From an uncultured Eubacteriales bacterium (GTDB lineage Bacteria > Bacillota > Clostridia > Oscillospirales > Oscillospiraceae), in the NCBI GenBank assembly GCA_900549495.1, contig UROL01000099.1:1-6863 (forward strand): a stretch of DNA of 6,863 bases, written 5' to 3'. The notes under the pieces were generated by a model, which was not told where the DNA came from, searched no databases, and saw only the letters and a list, made by a program, of their open reading frames with translations. Position numbers and translations under genes: made by a program. Position 1 is the first letter of the stretch, and the number at the start of each line of letters is the position of its first letter. Of the stretch, positions 5,634 through 6,863 are shown piece after piece.

Positions 5634-6838
5634 TTACGAATGAGCGTTTTCTCGTGTATATGAATGTGTGAGCGCTTGAAGCTCCGGGGTTAAAAATACT
5701 AAGGCAATCAGGTTGGGGATTGCCATCAGGCCATTAAATATCTCGGCCATTTTCCAAACCATTGGCGTTTCCAGGGTAGCTCCCAGGGCGACAGCAAGGG
5801 TTTGCATCAGGAAAAAGCCGGGGGCTATCCGTCTTCCGAATACAAACTGGCCGCACCGGAGCCCATATAGACTCCATCCCAGAATGGTAGCATAGGCAAA
5901 GACAGTGAGGAAAACCGCAACAATCCCCTTCCCCAACTGGCCATAAACCGCCGAGAATGCAGAAACCGTCAACGCGGCACCGGCGTCCACTCCATAGGGA
6001 ACCGGTATTCCGCTGCACAGAATCACCAGTGCCGTCATGGTGCAGATAACAAAGGTGTCCAGAAACACCTCCATAAGGCCCATCATCCCCTGCTCCACCG
6101 GATGCGAAACCACTGCGGACGCATGGGCAATGGAAGCCGTTCCCATGCCGGCCTCGTGGGAAAATACCCCTCTGCTGCACCCCACCTGCACGGCCCGAAG
6201 GGCAGAGCCGATAAGGCCGCCTGTAATAGCCTTGGGTGAGAAGGCCCCCACAAGAATATTGTGAATTGCCCTTGGGACAAGGGAGGCTCTGCACCCCAGG
6301 AAAACCAGACACAGCAGGATATAGCTGCCCGCCGCATAGGGAATTACTTTCTCGGCTATTCTCCCGATGGATTCCGCTCCACGCCAGAAAGCAAAGCCTA
6401 CCAGCCCCGCAAGAGCCGGGCCAATCATCCAGGGAGAAAGAAGCGGTGTCTGGCTGATGCTTTGGAGGCTGGTGACAATGGCGTTCACCTGGGTCAAATT
6501 TCCCACCCCAAAGCTGGCAAGGAGACCGCAAATGCCATAGACATATGCCAGGGGAAGCCACGGCTTTGGCAAGCAGGAGCGAATCAGATACATCGGGCCG
6601 CCTACAATCTCATTGCCGTCACGCTGGCAGAAGCGAACGGCAAGGGTTGCTTCGGCATACTTTACCGCCATTCCAAAGAAAGCGAACACCAGCATCCATA
6701 GGACCGCTCCCGGGCCACCCAGGCAGATCGCCCCGGCTACACCCACCAGATTGCCGGTGCCCACTGTAGCAGCCAATGCGGTACATAGCGCCCGAAAGGG
6801 TGACACGCCGCCGCAGACAGCCTCCCGCTTCAAAAAAC
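5634..6838 (-). CDS. Sodium:alanine/glycine symporter (AGCS family), 5' end missing
   Basis: This integral membrane transporter couples inward sodium flow to uptake of alanine or glycine. Family landmarks, counted from the TTG codon at 6831-6833, are TVGTGNLVGVAGAI (23-36), GGPGAV (39-44), GMAVKYAE (54-61), GGPMY (78-82) and RGVFSHEAGMGTASIAHA (221-238), which matches the conserved FSNEAG-type signature. Several hydrophobic helices follow up to the C-terminus. Complete members have roughly 450-480 residues; about 400 are visible, so some 50-80 N-terminal residues are missing. The frame runs through 6838 into adapter sequence, so the TTG is an internal codon, not a start. The TAA stop (5634-5636) lies 12 bases before the aminotransferase start. 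Alanine versus glycine preference cannot be decided. Confidence 0.93.
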
Positions 6839-6863
6839 CTGTCTCTTATACACATCTGACGCT
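6839..6863. other. Nextera adapter contamination at the contig end
   Basis: CTGTCTCTTATACACATCT (6839-6857) is the reverse complement of the 19-base Tn5 mosaic end used in Nextera libraries. The following GACGCT matches the start of the read-1 side adapter. It is therefore library sequence left in the assembly, not genomic DNA. On the minus strand it encodes the tell-tale MCIRDR peptide. Confidence 0.97.

Noticed and set aside
4188..5663. 491-codon open frame on the plus strand
   Set aside because: It lies opposite the aminotransferase, which has all its catalytic motifs. The long open frame follows from codon bias of the real gene, has no plausible ribosome binding site, and its translation resembles no protein I know.
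5734..6561. 275-codon minus-strand frame inside the symporter gene
   Set aside because: It is an out-of-frame shadow of the AGCS gene, rich in Cys, Gly and Ser, without conserved motifs or a ribosome binding site.
6619..6855. 78-codon minus-strand protein starting MCIRDR
   Set aside because: The start codon and first codons come from the Nextera adapter and the rest is out of frame with the symporter.
1..6863. CRISPR array, tRNA or rRNA gene, prophage or transposase
   Set aside because: No regularly spaced repeats, cloverleaf pattern, rRNA-like stretch, integrase or transposase motif was seen on either strand.

Overview
The window looks like one end of a metagenome-assembled contig from a gut-type Clostridia (Firmicutes) bacterium, perhaps Oscillospiraceae/Ruminococcaceae. 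This is inferred from moderate G+C, AGGAGG-type ribosome binding sites, an ECF sigma factor paired with a DUF4179-like membrane anti-sigma protein, and protein sequences of Clostridia flavour. No marker gene fixes the taxon. Every supported gene reads on the minus strand, so gene order in the direction of transcription runs from high to low coordinates.

The right edge (6839-6863) is not genomic. It is the Nextera transposase mosaic end plus the first adapter bases, so the real sequence stops at 6838. Just inside it, a sodium:alanine/glycine symporter gene (AGCS family) has lost its 5' end. It is followed after 12 bases by a class I/II PLP aminotransferase. The pair looks like one transcription unit for amino acid uptake and transamination, closed by a hairpin terminator at 4350-4380. 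Next comes a lone 159-residue protein that I do not recognise, followed by a hairpin at 3787-3821. After a 172-base gap lies a Nudix hydrolase gene that overlaps a GNAT acetyltransferase gene by 8 bases.

From 1886 to 2343 there is no convincing gene. The stretch holds a 127-codon open frame without a ribosome binding site. Its sequence resembles, from memory, the leader region upstream of group II intron reverse transcriptase genes. I read it tentatively as a degraded intron fragment; no reverse transcriptase and no domain V are present. It also holds a strong hairpin at 2039-2066.

The left third is a compact regulatory operon: an ECF sigma factor (better start at 1855) overlapping by four bases (ATGA) a single-pass membrane protein that probably acts as its anti-sigma factor. 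It ends in a clear terminator at 27-66, followed by a second perfect hairpin at 8-26. I did not find an unmistakably new biological system. The points most worth checking are the intron-like fragment, the sigma/anti-sigma module with its unknown signal, the unrecognised 159-residue gene, and the adapter contamination, which creates a false protein start.
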